Shown piece by piece: positions 5,188 to 5,264 of a DNA stretch of 5,264 bases. The DNA is from an uncultured Ignavibacteriales bacterium (GTDB lineage: Bacteria; Bacteroidota; Ignavibacteria; Ignavibacteriales; Ignavibacteriaceae), in the NCBI GenBank assembly GCA_913053915.1, contig CAJXGP010000195.1:1-5264 (forward strand), in the 5' to 3' direction. The notes under the pieces are model-generated. The model was given only the letters and a program-made list of their open reading frames with translations. It was not told the DNA's origin and ran no database searches. Each line of letters begins with the position of its first letter. Positions within the stretch are counted from its first letter, which is position 1. The position numbers and the translations under genes were made by a program.

Positions 5188-5264
5188 TGTTTTTTAATCT
5201 CGTGTCAAACCAATTTAAAAATGTTACCTTCGGTTAAAATTAATACTATTATTAATGCCGAACG

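Overview
This window looks like the decayed edge of a bacterial genomic island. Bacterial features include consensus -35/-10 promoters, Shine-Dalgarno sites and a tRNA-Asn whose gene encodes its own CCA end. TGA is used as a stop (mntA ends in TGA). The sequence does not fix a taxon. The only full-length intact genes are a minimal nucleotidyltransferase antitoxin at the left edge (partner toxin HepT running off the window), one large AT-rich TPR/membrane protein, and the tRNA. Almost everything else is broken remains of mobile or toxin-antitoxin genes.

Left part (1-715, minus strand): a HepT (HEPN)/MntA (MNT) toxin-antitoxin pair in overlapping arrangement, with a candidate promoter whose -35 and -10 each lie inside a small palindrome. 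Just upstream is an integron-style 7-mer (GTTAGGC), then the last ~30 codons of an integron-integrase-like tyrosine recombinase. The ORF read on the plus strand here does not reveal that recombinase tail.

Middle-left (715-1950, minus strand): the C-terminal half of a second tyrosine recombinase with two compensating frameshifts, a possible small ORF, then a TumE-type toxin and its HVO_A0114-like winged-helix antitoxin. The toxin has an in-frame TGA exactly where a Trp is expected. The antitoxin is split by a deletion/frameshift, although its DNA-binding half has its own SD and GTG start. A near-consensus promoter (TTGATT-N17-TATAAT) sits so close to the toxin ATG that the transcript would be nearly leaderless.

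Middle (1951-2583): a non-coding or degraded stretch, then the truncated N-terminus of an IS1182-type (DUF772) transposase with one internal stop. Its end abuts the upstream region of the TPR gene.

Middle-right (2584-4395, plus strand): a 603-residue protein of unknown function with TPR-like helices and two C-terminal membrane segments. It is much more AT-rich than the minus-strand remnants to its left.

Right part (4361-5264): a short PD-(D/E)xK nuclease-like remnant overlaps the 3' end of the TPR gene in another frame. Next comes a heavily degraded minus-strand arm-binding tyrosine integrase, then tRNA-Asn(GUU) with a perfectly spaced promoter. An integrase 63 nt downstream of a tRNA 3' end is the usual signature of island insertion at a tRNA. 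Remains of three different tyrosine recombinases, all on the same strand, plus an IS fragment, indicate repeated insertion and decay at this locus. The TPR-membrane gene is the one large cargo gene that has stayed open.
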